Shown one piece after another: positions 23,782 through 33,466 of a DNA stretch of 35,538 nt (positions are counted from its first letter, which is position 1; every line of letters begins with the position of its first letter). The translations under genes were made by a program, and so were the position numbers. This stretch comes from Verrucomicrobiota bacterium (GTDB taxonomy: Bacteria > Verrucomicrobiota > Lentisphaeria > JABSQK01 > JAJFLO01), in the NCBI GenBank assembly GCA_021772635.1, contig JAJFLP010000005.1:1-35538 (forward strand), read 5' to 3'. The notes under the pieces were generated by a model. That model saw nothing but the letters and a program-made list of their open reading frames with translations. It was not told where the DNA came from and made no database searches.

Positions 23782-26238
23782 ATGAGTTCAAAACAGCGCG
23801 CGTTTGTACAATTTCTGGAAAATCGTTACAAGGATCAGATTAAATCGCATACGGTATTAGATCCGGTGTCGGGGGATGTTTCAGCGTTTCCGGAAACCCT
23901 GCAGCCGCGCCTTGAGTCAGTTCTCTGTGATATGGGTATTAAGGCGCTATACTCTCATCAACTTGAGGCATTCGAATCCGTTGGTGCGGGTGAGGATGTT
24001 GTGCTTGTATCGCAGACTGCCAGTGGTAAAACCCTTTCGTTTTTGCTCCCGATACTCAATTCTTATGTCCAGGCCGATCCACCTTTCAGCGTATTGTTAC
24101 TCTACCCGACTAAGGCATTGTCAAGGGACCAGGAGGGGACAGTCGGGCGATTAATGACCGCCGCGACCGGAGAACAAAAACTCGGCACGTTCGACGGCGA
24201 TACACCGCGTGACGAGCGGACACGGTTACAAAGGTCAGCGGATTTCCTTATTACGAACCCGGATATGCTTCATGCAGGTATTCTTCCGAACCATAACCGT
24301 CGGTGGAAGAACTTTATTTCGAGGCTCAAGTACATTGTCGTCGATGAAGTACACACATATCGCGGCGCATTCGGTTCTCACGTGGCGAATGTATTCCGTC
24401 GGCTCGCACGGGTTTGCAGGATTCATGGTAGTTCTCCAACTGTGATCTGCTCGTCCGCAACAGTTGGTAATCCCGCGCAGCACGTAGAATCGTTATTCCA
24501 AAGACCATTTCGGGTCATCGACCGGGACGGAGCGCCGCGACCGCGGCGTGATTTGTATCTGGTCAACCCGCCGTTAGTCGAATCGCAAACCCAAGGCCGG
24601 TACCGTAAAGGCCCGGGATCAGTATCTGTGCCGCTCATTCGGCAGGCATCCAAACTAGGTGTCCGAATGATTTGTTTCTGCCGTGCTCGGCAACAGGTGG
24701 AGCGCCTGTATCGGGCTGTTATTGACGGCCATCAGGAACTCCGTGACCGGGTGCGTCCTTATCGCGGGGGGCTGCTACCGAACGAACGGCGGCAGTTGGA
24801 ACGTGATTTGTTTGACGGTAAACTCAATACGATTATAACGACGAATGCACTTGAGGTCGGAATCGATATCGGTGATCTTGATATCTGTCTATTATCCGGC
24901 CATCCCGGTTCGATCGCGAGTTTCTGGCAACAGGCGGGTCGGGTCGGTCGCAAGGGGAAACAATCAGTCATCGTATATATCGCGAAAGACACTCCGGTCG
25001 ACCAATATCTGGTAAGTCATCCTAAGTTCATCACCAGTACTCCCGTGGAAGAAGCCTGGTTGAACTGTGATAACCCGTACATACTGCTTCAGCACCTGCC
25101 TTGCGCGGCCCATGAACATCCTCTGCGGAACGAAGAGGAGCACTACCGTGAGCCAGTCTACGGTGCTGCGCTCGAGATTCTGAAGAGCAACAAGAGTGTC
25201 GTCCCGTATCATGATTGCTATCGGTATGCACTAAGGGATTTTCCGACCCGTGGTGTTAATCTTCGGGGTATGACTGATTACAACGTCGATATCTATTGTG
25301 ATTCGGTTGTAATCGGCGAAATCGATCCGGTCGGCGCCCGTGGAACGCTATATAAGGACGCCATCTACCAGCACCTGGGAAGACGGTACATGTCAATGGA
25401 GCTTGACCTGGAAAAGAAGTTATGTCGCGTTGAGAAGGTCGACGTCGACTATTTTACTGAGGCAACGTGGGAGGGCCGTGTCGAATTGACTGAGATTGAT
25501 GATACGCGTGGATTGCACGACGCGAAATTGGATTTCGGCAGTATCAGGGTAAATAAGCAACCGAAGATGTATAAGAAGATACGAGAGCGTACATTCGAGA
25601 ATATCGGCTATGGGCCGATTACGCTTGATCCGTTCGAATATGATACGACCGGGTTCTGCGTACTCCCGTCGCGCGTCTGGCAACAGGAAATGCGCCGGGT
25701 TGATAAACGCTACATCGGAGCTGCATTATTCGGGCTCAGTTATATTCTTCGCCGCGCGGCACCCGGGCTGTGTATGGGCGACCTGAAAGATATTGACACC
25801 GACGTGTCCTTGACAGAGGTATCTGCGGAGAAGTGGCGAAGTGGTCTTTACGTATACGATACACACGAGGGCGGTGTTGGCTATGCCGAGAAGATCTTCG
25901 GTCGTGTCGAGGAAGCGTTGGAGTTGTGTTCTTCGATCATTCTCGAATGTGATTGCCGTTGCGGATGTCCCGCATGCGTAACTCCGCTGCCACCCGGCGT
26001 TGATGACGAGAGTCTGGAGTCGTTGCTGATCGAGTCGAATGCAGCAGTGGAATGCGCTCGGAGTCTACTAACGAGCCTGTTATCCGGTGAAATAAGCCTG
26101 CCCCGAGTAAAAATAGAAAAGACACCGTGCGCCGACGGAGTGGATCCTGAGCCGGAAGATGCAGAACTTAAAAAAATAAGGCGTCAACTCGGTCGTGCTG
26201 CTGAGATTGTGAAGAAAAAGCGGGAAAAGATCCATTGA
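23782..26238 (+). CDS. mrfA: MrfA-like DEAD/DEAH-box helicase with DUF1998
   Basis: The 818-residue superfamily 2 helicase resembles Bacillus MrfA (YprA), which acts with MrfB in repair of mitomycin-type DNA damage. Seen in order: Walker A QTASGKT (78-84), DEVH box (188-191), SSAT (224-227), and motif V/VI TNALEVGIDIGDLD...QQAGRVGRKG. A C-terminal DUF1998 region has YDTHEGGVGYAEKI and the cysteine cluster CDCRCGCPAC, which in this family binds a metal. The frame is open 30 codons further upstream (to 23692), but ATG 23782 matches the family start. The 289-bp upstream gap has only short direct/inverted AGAATA words near 23550. The stop overlaps the next gene by 4 bp, indicating a two-gene operon. 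Confidence 0.92.
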   Translation: MSSKQRAFVQFLENRYKDQIKSHTVLDPVSGDVSAFPETLQPRLESVLCDMGIKALYSHQLEAFESVGAGEDVVLVSQTASGKTLSFLLPILNSYVQADPPFSVLLLYPTKALSRDQEGTVGRLMTAATGEQKLGTFDGDTPRDERTRLQRSADFLITNPDMLHAGILPNHNRRWKNFISRLKYIVVDEVHTYRGAFGSHVANVFRRLARVCRIHGSSPTVICSSATVGNPAQHVESLFQRPFRVIDRDGAPRPRRDLYLVNPPLVESQTQGRYRKGPGSVSVPLIRQASKLGVRMICFCRARQQVERLYRAVIDGHQELRDRVRPYRGGLLPNERRQLERDLFDGKLNTIITTNALEVGIDIGDLDICLLSGHPGSIASFWQQAGRVGRKGKQSVIVYIAKDTPVDQYLVSHPKFITSTPVEEAWLNCDNPYILLQHLPCAAHEHPLRNEEEHYREPVYGAALEILKSNKSVVPYHDCYRYALRDFPTRGVNLRGMTDYNVDIYCDSVVIGEIDPVGARGTLYKDAIYQHLGRRYMSMELDLEKKLCRVEKVDVDYFTEATWEGRVELTEIDDTRGLHDAKLDFGSIRVNKQPKMYKKIRERTFENIGYGPITLDPFEYDTTGFCVLPSRVWQQEMRRVDKRYIGAALFGLSYILRRAAPGLCMGDLKDIDTDVSLTEVSAEKWRSGLYVYDTHEGGVGYAEKIFGRVEEALELCSSIILECDCRCGCPACVTPLPPGVDDESLESLLIESNAAVECARSLLTSLLSGEISLPRVKIEKTPCADGVDPEPEDAELKKIRRQLGRAAEIVKKKREKIH

Positions 26239-27020
26239 TTACAGAAGCGTTTTTACACTGTCACGGGATCGGCCCGGTAAGAATTAAGCGCCTGCGCGCG
26301 AACAATATAGTCGACTGGAGTGATGTCCTCAGTCATCCTGAGCGCATACCTTTTAATGTAAAAGTCGCGACCGATCTTGTCGACGAGGTTCAACGAAGTC
26401 AGGAAGCCTTACAAAACGGCGACATCAAATACTTGTCCACTGTATTTTCGTCGCGGGATTATTGGCGGATTCTCGGAAGATTCTTCGACTGTGCCACCTT
26501 TTTTGATATTGAAACCTCCGGGCTTTCGTATACGGATTACGTTACCGTTATTTCCTGTTTTCATAAAGGCAAAATGACCTCATTTGTTGAGAACGAAAAT
26601 CTCGACGATTTTGTTGAATTTCTTGATCAGGTGGATCTGCTTGTGTCTTTCAACGGAGCATCATTTGACGTCCCGCGGATTCTCGATACCTTTCACCTTC
26701 CGGAACTCCCTTGCGGCCATATAGATATGCGCTGGCTTTGTTATCATTGCAATTACACAGGAGGGCTTAAATGTATCGCGGATGAACTTGGCATTTTGCG
26801 GCCGTCAGATTTATCACAAGTTGATGGTGCTGAGGCGGTTGAATTATGGAATCGCTGGCATTTTGGGAGAGAGAGGCACGCAAGATCATTGCTTGTCCGG
26901 TACTGTTGCGCTGATGTCCTGCTACTGGTCGCGATTGCGGCCAGGGCGTTAACGGATAAGGGCTATGCGTTAACAACAGGCGTGACCGATGATTTCTGGA
27001 GTCTGCTCCCTGAAGATTGA
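26235..27020 (+). CDS. mrfB: MrfB-like DEDDy-type exonuclease (YprB family)
   Basis: The 261-residue protein is an RNase H-like 3'-5' exonuclease. An N-terminal helix-hairpin-helix-like segment (CHGIGPVRIKRL, 9-20) precedes the nuclease fold. Motif I is FFDIETSGL (Asp91, Glu93), motif II is SFNGASFDVPR (Asp145), and motif III is YCCADVLLL (Tyr223, Asp227), giving the DEDDy set. The start is a TTG at 26235 that overlaps the helicase stop TGA, so translation is probably coupled. In Bacillus the partner nuclease MrfB works with MrfA in one repair pathway; the overlap strongly suggests the same pair here. Confidence 0.9.
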   Translation: MITEAFLHCHGIGPVRIKRLRANNIVDWSDVLSHPERIPFNVKVATDLVDEVQRSQEALQNGDIKYLSTVFSSRDYWRILGRFFDCATFFDIETSGLSYTDYVTVISCFHKGKMTSFVENENLDDFVEFLDQVDLLVSFNGASFDVPRILDTFHLPELPCGHIDMRWLCYHCNYTGGLKCIADELGILRPSDLSQVDGAEAVELWNRWHFGRERHARSLLVRYCCADVLLLVAIAARALTDKGYALTTGVTDDFWSLLPED

Positions 27021-27184
27021 CGCGAATTCGCTAACACTGATCAAAGTGAGATATTACGAACGATTTCTGATAGAGTTTGATAGTAATTCCGGCGTCAATG
27101 GATAACAATAACCATCTGAAATAGCATCTTAGCGGGGGATTCCGCGGACACATCAAATGAGATTATTCTATACCCATGGTCATC

Positions 27185-27259
27185 GGGTTTTCGAAATATC
27201 GTTCGGAATCATATACGCTCACACAATTGAGTCGTCCAAAAGTTCAACTGCTTGCAGTT
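27185..27259 (-). repeat. Intergenic repeat, type B copy 5
   Basis: On the minus strand the head AACTGCAAGCAGTT (27246-27259) is followed by GAACTTTTGGACGACTC and GATTCCGAACGATATTTCG. It occupies the leader region of the CHASE gene, 46 bases before its start. Confidence 0.83.
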
Positions 27260-27305
27260 TGCATAGCGAGTTTCGCCGTTATGACAACTCAGGTGAGAGG
27301 ATAGC

Positions 27306-28577
27306 ATGAGAATAAGACCTATAATCGTTCCTATCATTACTGGCATGATCGGTATTGCGCTAGCCGTTGTCGTAGCGCGAAGCATCTATGAAATCGAAAC
27401 AACTATTATTCTTGGTCAGTTCAAGACGGACGTCAACAAACGTGTCGCTTCATTCGAACGGGAGATCAGTCTTAATTTCGAGTCAATTTACGCGGCAAGA
27501 ATTCTCTTCAATGATAACCGCACCGCGGACCATCATGAGTTTGGGCGGGTGACGAACGATATTTTAGACCGTCATCCTGGTATTCAGGCGCTGGAGTGGA
27601 TTCCGCGTGTGATACATTCCAGTAGAGAGGCAAGTGAATTGTCGCGCCGAAGTTATTTTCCGAACTTTCGATTTACCGAGCGCTCCGAGGTGGGGCATCT
27701 CGTTCGGGCGCAGGATCGGGCTGAGTATTTTCCGGTCTACTTCGTCGCGCCACTGGGCCCCAACAGAGAGGCACTTGGGTTTGATCTCGCTTCTGAACCT
27801 ACCCGACTGGAAGCTTTGAATCGTGCAGCGGATACGAATAAATTAAGTGCGACGGGTGGTTTAACGCTTGTGCAGGAAAAGGCCGGGCAAAAAGGGTTTC
27901 TATGTTTCCTCCCCGTCTATCGTGGACGTCCCGAAACAGTTGCTAAACGGCGTTCCGCCCTCCGCGGGTTCGTATTAGGGGTATTTCGTATCGGCGAGAT
28001 ATACAGCCGGTCCAGCCTTGAATTCGATATTTCCGACGTAGATATAACCATCATTGATGATTCTGAGAACTCGGCTGATAATATTCTCTTCAGAACCGGA
28101 GCCACGTTGAACGATGAAGCGCAGTCCCAACACAAACCGTATCGAAGGGAACTGGCAAGCGTCGGAGGGCGGAACTGGAGCATACTCGCATACCCCGACG
28201 GAGAGTATATCTCTAAAAACCGGAGCTGGGCACCGATACTAGTACTCCTGGTCGGATGTTTAATTACGACGTTTGTGGTTACATATATCGTTGGATTATC
28301 GGCGCGCGCGGCTACTGTCGAAAGGCTGGTTTCTGAGCGAACGAATCAGCTGCAGGACGCGCTGGCGAAAGTGAAGCAGCTCAGCGGATTCCTTCCTATT
28401 TGCGCGACCTGTAAGAAGATTCGCGATGATAAAGGATACTGGAGTCAAATGGAAACCTATATCACGAAACACTCGGAAGCAGACTTTACTCACGGCATAT
28501 GTCCGGATTGTGAGGAAGAATACTATAAGGAACTCGACGGGGAAGGAAACAACACTGATCCGGCAGATGGCGATTAG
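27306..28577 (+). CDS. CHASE-domain membrane sensor with Cys-rich tail and no kinase
   Basis: The 423-residue protein has a transmembrane helix (7-27), an extracytoplasmic CHASE domain (about 70-240, with HPGIQALEWIPRV and AREYFP-like segments), and a second transmembrane helix (307-331). A short cytosolic coiled coil (333-358) follows, then a tail with two cysteine pairs: CATCKKIRDDKGYW (Cys366, Cys369) and HGICPDC (Cys399, Cys402). CHASE domains sense small ligands; the tail resembles a zinc-ribbon-like module found at the ends of various regulators. There is no histidine kinase, cyclase or GGDEF domain, so output must go through the tail. ATG 27306 has a good SD (GAGAGG). The stop lies 24 bp from the convergent antiporter stop. 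Confidence 0.88.
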   Translation: MRIRPIIVPIITGMIGIALAVVVARSIYEIETTIILGQFKTDVNKRVASFEREISLNFESIYAARILFNDNRTADHHEFGRVTNDILDRHPGIQALEWIPRVIHSSREASELSRRSYFPNFRFTERSEVGHLVRAQDRAEYFPVYFVAPLGPNREALGFDLASEPTRLEALNRAADTNKLSATGGLTLVQEKAGQKGFLCFLPVYRGRPETVAKRRSALRGFVLGVFRIGEIYSRSSLEFDISDVDITIIDDSENSADNILFRTGATLNDEAQSQHKPYRRELASVGGRNWSILAYPDGEYISKNRSWAPILVLLVGCLITTFVVTYIVGLSARAATVERLVSERTNQLQDALAKVKQLSGFLPICATCKKIRDDKGYWSQMETYITKHSEADFTHGICPDCEEEYYKELDGEGNNTDPADGD

Positions 28578-28601
28578 GCATGTTCGCGGAGTGCGGAAAA
28601 C

Positions 28602-30725
28602 TTATAGACTGGTAACGTATTTATGCAGGGTTTCGCGATTGACATTCGAAAGAAGCATCTCCCGTACCTCGGGTTTGTTGAATAACGCCGTTATACCTGC
28701 CAGGTATTGAATATTGGATTGCTCTTCTTTCATAGGAGCGACAATCATAATGACAACGTGATTGCAGAGCTCACATTCCACGGACGGATCGATCCGTTCC
28801 CTTTTTACGCCCACAGCCAGAACGATCTTATCGACGCCAGGGATTCTGCAATATGGCGTCGTTATATCGCTTTCAACTGTCGCGGCTACGATATTCTCGT
28901 ACTCCCATATTTTATTCAGAATCTCATTCTTATCCGAGACAATTCCCCGCTGACACAACAAGTCGGCAAGTTCAGTGATGGCGTCTTTTTTATTGAGTGC
29001 TTTCATGTCAAGAAGGATACATGCAGGATCCAGCATATCAGCTAGATTCAATTTCAGTTTCGATCGTTTTTCGGACCCGCGCAGGCGTGTCGATATCTTT
29101 ATCTTATCGATCACGCGATCGACCTCAATCAAGGTCTGATACACCATCGTCTCGATCATCGTTATATCTTTCTCATCAGCTTCAAAAACGACATCTTTTG
29201 TCTTGCTGAATAACGTGATGAAGGTCGTATCCTTCTTGATATGAAATATTTCGTTATCGGTTTCCAGACAATGGATAAAAAAACCACCGTCGCGGAAGCG
29301 GTCGATTAGCTTGGACGTCATCATATGTGTGAGTTCCGGTGTCCCAAAATCGAACGGTAGTTCTATTGATTCGGACTTCTCTTCTTCCTTTTTCGTGCCT
29401 CGACGCGGTATGCGAAGCGTCGTATGCAATAAGGGCGGCGCGACGATTGTTGTAACGAGCGTCATCATTATCGCGACGCCAAACGTGCTGCCGTCCAGAA
29501 TCCCATGAGATAAACCGATGCCGGCCATAATCAAAGCAACTTCACCGCGAGGGACCATGCCGAGTCCGATGCGTATCGCTCCAAGCGGGTTGAACCCCAT
29601 CAACAGCACCGGTACGCCGCTGCCGACGACTTTAGCGAAAACCGCACCTACCGTATATACGAGGCCGAATATTAGAACTTCAGCTGACGCCATCTCTCTT
29701 ACATTGACCAGCATCCCCATGATCGTAAAAAAGATTGGGACGAAAAATGTATATAATGGATGAAGCGTCTCCTGTATGGCGTAATTGATATCCGTTTTGG
29801 ATAGTACCAATCCCATAACGTATGCTCCGATGATCATTGCCAGCCCGGCTTTCTCGAAAATGCCTGACAAAATCAACGCCATGCCGAACGCCATTACCGA
29901 AATCGTCTTCAGATCCCGGAATGACTTCAAGAATTTACTGATCTTATTCGCGAAATAGAATCCGACCACCGTGAACCCAATCCAGACGCCGACGGCTTTG
30001 AACGCAATGAATCCGACGATTCCCCAACTGAATTGACTGCCTTCCCCCAACGTTCCTGTAACACCCAGGACGATCGCCAATAGAATTATGCCAAGAACGT
30101 CGTCTATGACAGCCCCGGCAAGAATCGTCACCCCTTCGGGGGAATCAATCTTCTTACATTCCGACAGGATCCTGGCTGTTATACCCACTGAGGTCGCGGT
30201 GCTCATTATTCCCAGAAATAAGCATCTCGGATCGGTGAAACCCGTACCCATCATCAGCATCGCTGTACCCGCACCGATCGCGAAGGAAAACAGTACGCCT
30301 CCAACTCCGACAACCAGACCGGCAACTGAATAGCGGAGGAACAGCGGTAAATCAGTTTCCAACCCAGTCATGAACAGGAGGATTACGGACGCTAATGTTG
30401 CTATGCCGTAAAGCTCTTGGGATACCGGGATTTGCGCCAACTCGATTATGGGAAAGATGCCGTGTTGAAAACCCGGCAATGGCGTACTGCCCAGCATGTA
30501 CGGGCCGATAATTATTCCGACCACTAACTCGCCGATGACCGCCGGCATCTTTAGTTTTTCGAATACCATCCCGCCGAAGCGCGCGGCGAAAATAATGACA
30601 CCGATCTGGATCACAAAGTTGACCATCAAGTGAACGATGTCCTCTTTATGGTCTGCAGAACTCGCGAAAGCAGTGACCGGGAACAATGCGACTGCAGCTA
30701 GTGGAATTAAGGTTTTACGTAACAT
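28602..30725 (-). CDS. CPA2-family cation/proton antiporter with C-terminal EIIA-like domain
   Basis: The 707-residue protein starts with a signal-like segment (1-22), followed by a Na+/H+ exchanger domain with about 12 hydrophobic segments (40-425). One segment has AGAVIDDVLGIILLAIV, whose paired aspartates are the ion-site signature of electrogenic CPA2 carriers. After a linker, residues about 560-700 form a PTS EIIA type-2-like domain (LLDMKALNKKDAITELADLL ... ITTPYCRIPGVDKIVLAVG). In true EIIA the PH motif carries the phosphorylated His; here the aligned residue is Tyr, so phosphotransfer is unlikely and a regulatory role is inferred. It probably expels Na+ or K+. The start is ATG 30725, divergent from the ligase gene. 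Confidence 0.93.
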   Translation of the reverse strand: MLRKTLIPLAAVALFPVTAFASSADHKEDIVHLMVNFVIQIGVIIFAARFGGMVFEKLKMPAVIGELVVGIIIGPYMLGSTPLPGFQHGIFPIIELAQIPVSQELYGIATLASVILLFMTGLETDLPLFLRYSVAGLVVGVGGVLFSFAIGAGTAMLMMGTGFTDPRCLFLGIMSTATSVGITARILSECKKIDSPEGVTILAGAVIDDVLGIILLAIVLGVTGTLGEGSQFSWGIVGFIAFKAVGVWIGFTVVGFYFANKISKFLKSFRDLKTISVMAFGMALILSGIFEKAGLAMIIGAYVMGLVLSKTDINYAIQETLHPLYTFFVPIFFTIMGMLVNVREMASAEVLIFGLVYTVGAVFAKVVGSGVPVLLMGFNPLGAIRIGLGMVPRGEVALIMAGIGLSHGILDGSTFGVAIMMTLVTTIVAPPLLHTTLRIPRRGTKKEEEKSESIELPFDFGTPELTHMMTSKLIDRFRDGGFFIHCLETDNEIFHIKKDTTFITLFSKTKDVVFEADEKDITMIETMVYQTLIEVDRVIDKIKISTRLRGSEKRSKLKLNLADMLDPACILLDMKALNKKDAITELADLLCQRGIVSDKNEILNKIWEYENIVAATVESDITTPYCRIPGVDKIVLAVGVKRERIDPSVECELCNHVVIMIVAPMKEEQSNIQYLAGITALFNKPEVREMLLSNVNRETLHKYVTSL

Positions 30726-30950
30726 CTACTATAAAACTTCTATTGATCGTTCATTTGCTTTTTGGGCTCAATATTTTGGTGACTCTGTGGTTGCTGAATA
30801 AAACGCAATACACTAATATTGAACCAGATAAAGGAAAGTTATAAATAGAAACAAACTCGATCAAGCGTATTGTACTCCGCATGTAGTCAAATCATCGGAG
30901 GTATCTATTGTTGTCGCTATCGAAATAGGTATCGAACTAATCTCGATTGC

Positions 30951-31036
30951 GAACACCAACATCTCCGCGGTTACGGCTTCGATCGGGAAGGTGTAGGAGT
31001 TCACCTCCGCAGTAGCGCGAGTCGTCGAGATTTATC
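30951..31036 (-). repeat. D repeat, copy 2 (short)
   Basis: GAACACCAACATCT ... AGGTGTAGGAGTTCACCTCC forms one imperfect hairpin unit, and GCAGTAGCGCGAGTC follows as in copy 1. It ends 54 bp before the ligase start codon, in the divergent gap 30726-31090, and so sits in a promoter region. A degenerate head (ACTCCGCATGTAGTC) is at 30873-30887 and a TCGAAATAGG simple stretch at 30919. Confidence 0.65.
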
Positions 31037-31090
31037 GTGTTCTTTTACGTACTAAAACGCTGCTCAACATCTGATCGGACAATCACTTTT

Positions 31091-33466
31091 ATGAAAATCG
31101 CATTACTTTTCGGCGGTCCGTCCCTGGAGCGTGGTATATCACTTAACAGCGCGCGGTCGTTATTCGATCATCTGCAGGGCGACCAAGTCGAAGTCTCGCT
31201 TTTTTATTTCGACGTGAGAAAGAACGTATTCCGCGTGCCCCGGTCGCAATTGTACTCGAATACGCCTTCGGATTTTGACTTCAAGTTACCGAAAGTTGCG
31301 CGACAGCTGTCGACTGAAGAGCTTACCAGCGAGTTGAGGGCCCTGGATATCGTGTTTCCTGTTATTCACGGAATTTTCGGGGAAGATGGGGAATTGCAAA
31401 GATACCTGGAAGAGATTGGGGTCCCGTTTGTTGGCTCTGGTTCAAGTTCATGCAGGCGTGCCTTTGACAAACATTCGGCGCAGATAGCGTTGGGTGAAGC
31501 CGGGTTCACCACATTGCCGTCGCTGCTCATTCAGGAATCGGTTTCGGACCGACGGGGGAGGGTGCTCGAATTTCTGGATTCCATTAATGCCCAACAGGTA
31601 ATCGTCAAACCCTGCCGCTCCGGGTCGAGTATCGGTGTCTTCGCGGCGACCGGTCTAAATGAAACGCTCGGTAGCGTCGAAAAGATCTTTGATAAAAAGA
31701 TCGATACGCGTGTGCTGATAGAGCCTTTTTGTACGGGAACGGAGTTTACCGTACTGGTTCTCGAGGGCACAAATGGAAATCCTATCGCTTTGATGCCGAC
31801 TGGAATCGAGATAGCGACCGGATCGGACGAAATATTCGACTACCGAAAGAAATACCTTGCGACTCAACACACCTTTTATCATACGCCGCCCCGATTCCCT
31901 GACGAGATAGTATCAGACATTCGCATGAAGGCTCAGCGGATCTATCAGCTGTTCGGCATGTGCGACTTCGCACGGTTCGACGGGTGGCTTTTGCCGGACA
32001 ACTCAATCGTGTTCTCGGATATGAACCCCATAAGCGGGATGGAGCAAAATAGTTTCTTTTTTATCCAGAGCGCGCAAATCGGCATGTCGCACCGCGATGC
32101 GGTACGCCATCTGCTACAGACCGCGTGTCGCCGACATAAGATCAAATTTACGGGAAACGACGAGAAGCGGTCAAGCGACAGGACGCCGGTCCAGGTGATT
32201 TTCGGCGGCGACACCGCCGAGCGCCAAGTATCAGTATTAAGCGGCACCAACGTGTGGCTCAAGCTTCTCGAGTCCGACAGGTACGAACCGACTCCGTTTT
32301 TTCTCGATAAGAATGGATACGTATGGGAGTTGCCATACTCGCTTACCCTGTACCATACGACGGAAGAGATCCAATCTCTCTGCGAGCGTGCAAGCACGCG
32401 GATCTTAGAATCAACCGCGTGCAGAGACGTGATTTGCGATGCTCTCGGTATGGAAGGTTCATGTGAAGAAAATGAAGGGCAACCGCGCCGAATGACCATG
32501 AACGAGTTCGTCGCGGAAGCGTCTTTGGTGTTTATAGCATTGCATGGTGGAATCGGTGAAAACGGAAAAATACAGGAGATCTTACGGGCAGCAAACGTCC
32601 CGTTTACCGGGTCTGGCCCGGAAACGTCGCGACTCGGGATGGATAAGGCCAAAACTGCGGACGCTATAATCGCCCTTGGTATAGAAGGTGTATATACCGC
32701 GAGAAAGAAAACGGTATCTATTTCAGAACTTGAACGGCTCGACCTCCACGGTCAGGCGTCCCTTTGGAAACAGCTGATAAAGGAATTGGCCCTAAATAAC
32801 GAAAGCCAGTCCGTTATTGTGAAACCCGTTGGCGAGGGTTGTTCGGCAGGCATCGCAAGGTTGAATAGTGTTGATGGTTTAGCGCGCTATATCTCAGCCG
32901 TCCTGAATGACGAGCCACATATTCCGGCGGGCGATATGACGTCGGAACAGGGTATCATCGAAATGCCGCCGCATCGCGGTGAGGCGTTGCTTTTTGAGGA
33001 ATTCGTGATTACCGACAACGTCGGGATCGTCAATGGTGAGATCCAGTGGGAACGCGTATCGGGTATAATCGAGATCACGATGGCGTTGATTGGGGCTACG
33101 GGGAAGATGCAGGCCTTGAATCCGAGTATCACCTTAAAGTCCGGCGCGATACTTAGTCTTGAAGAAAAGTTTCAGGGTGGCACAGGCGTTAATATTACGC
33201 CACCTCCTGATCAGTTTATCTCATTACCCGTGGTTGAGACAGCAAAGAAGCGGACGGCGTCCGTCGGTAATGCCCTTGGTTTCAACGGTTTCGTCAGAAT
33301 CGATGCCTTTCTTCATGTCGACACAGGCGATTTATGCATTATCGAAGCCAATACGATTCCGGCTCTGACCCCGTCGACGGTGATATACCATCAGGCGCTT
33401 GCCGAAGATCCGCCGATCTATCCGACCGAATTATTAGAGAAAATATTGGATTATCTGGAAGTTTAA
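31091..33466 (+). CDS. Tandem D-alanine-D-alanine ligase-like protein (two ATP-grasp units)
   Basis: Ddl joins two D-Ala residues with ATP for peptidoglycan. A normal Ddl is about 300-370 residues; this 791-residue chain contains two complete units. Unit 1 (1-365) has LLFGGPSLERGISLNSA, HGIFGEDGELQ (93-103), VKPCRSGSSIGV, and the metal site DMN (Asp310, Asn312). Unit 2 (from about 367) has VIFGGDTAERQVSVLSG, HGGIGENGKIQ, VKPVGEGCSAGI and EANT (Glu752, Asn754). Unit 2 has an insertion of roughly 60 residues between the phosphate-binding loop and the metal site (around residues 615-690). Both units keep the main ATP and metal residues. The start is ATG 31091, with no SD; 18 more in-frame codons upstream are unlike Ddl. 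The stop codon overlaps a repeat head. Confidence 0.9.
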   Translation: MKIALLFGGPSLERGISLNSARSLFDHLQGDQVEVSLFYFDVRKNVFRVPRSQLYSNTPSDFDFKLPKVARQLSTEELTSELRALDIVFPVIHGIFGEDGELQRYLEEIGVPFVGSGSSSCRRAFDKHSAQIALGEAGFTTLPSLLIQESVSDRRGRVLEFLDSINAQQVIVKPCRSGSSIGVFAATGLNETLGSVEKIFDKKIDTRVLIEPFCTGTEFTVLVLEGTNGNPIALMPTGIEIATGSDEIFDYRKKYLATQHTFYHTPPRFPDEIVSDIRMKAQRIYQLFGMCDFARFDGWLLPDNSIVFSDMNPISGMEQNSFFFIQSAQIGMSHRDAVRHLLQTACRRHKIKFTGNDEKRSSDRTPVQVIFGGDTAERQVSVLSGTNVWLKLLESDRYEPTPFFLDKNGYVWELPYSLTLYHTTEEIQSLCERASTRILESTACRDVICDALGMEGSCEENEGQPRRMTMNEFVAEASLVFIALHGGIGENGKIQEILRAANVPFTGSGPETSRLGMDKAKTADAIIALGIEGVYTARKKTVSISELERLDLHGQASLWKQLIKELALNNESQSVIVKPVGEGCSAGIARLNSVDGLARYISAVLNDEPHIPAGDMTSEQGIIEMPPHRGEALLFEEFVITDNVGIVNGEIQWERVSGIIEITMALIGATGKMQALNPSITLKSGAILSLEEKFQGGTGVNITPPPDQFISLPVVETAKKRTASVGNALGFNGFVRIDAFLHVDTGDLCIIEANTIPALTPSTVIYHQALAEDPPIYPTELLEKILDYLEV

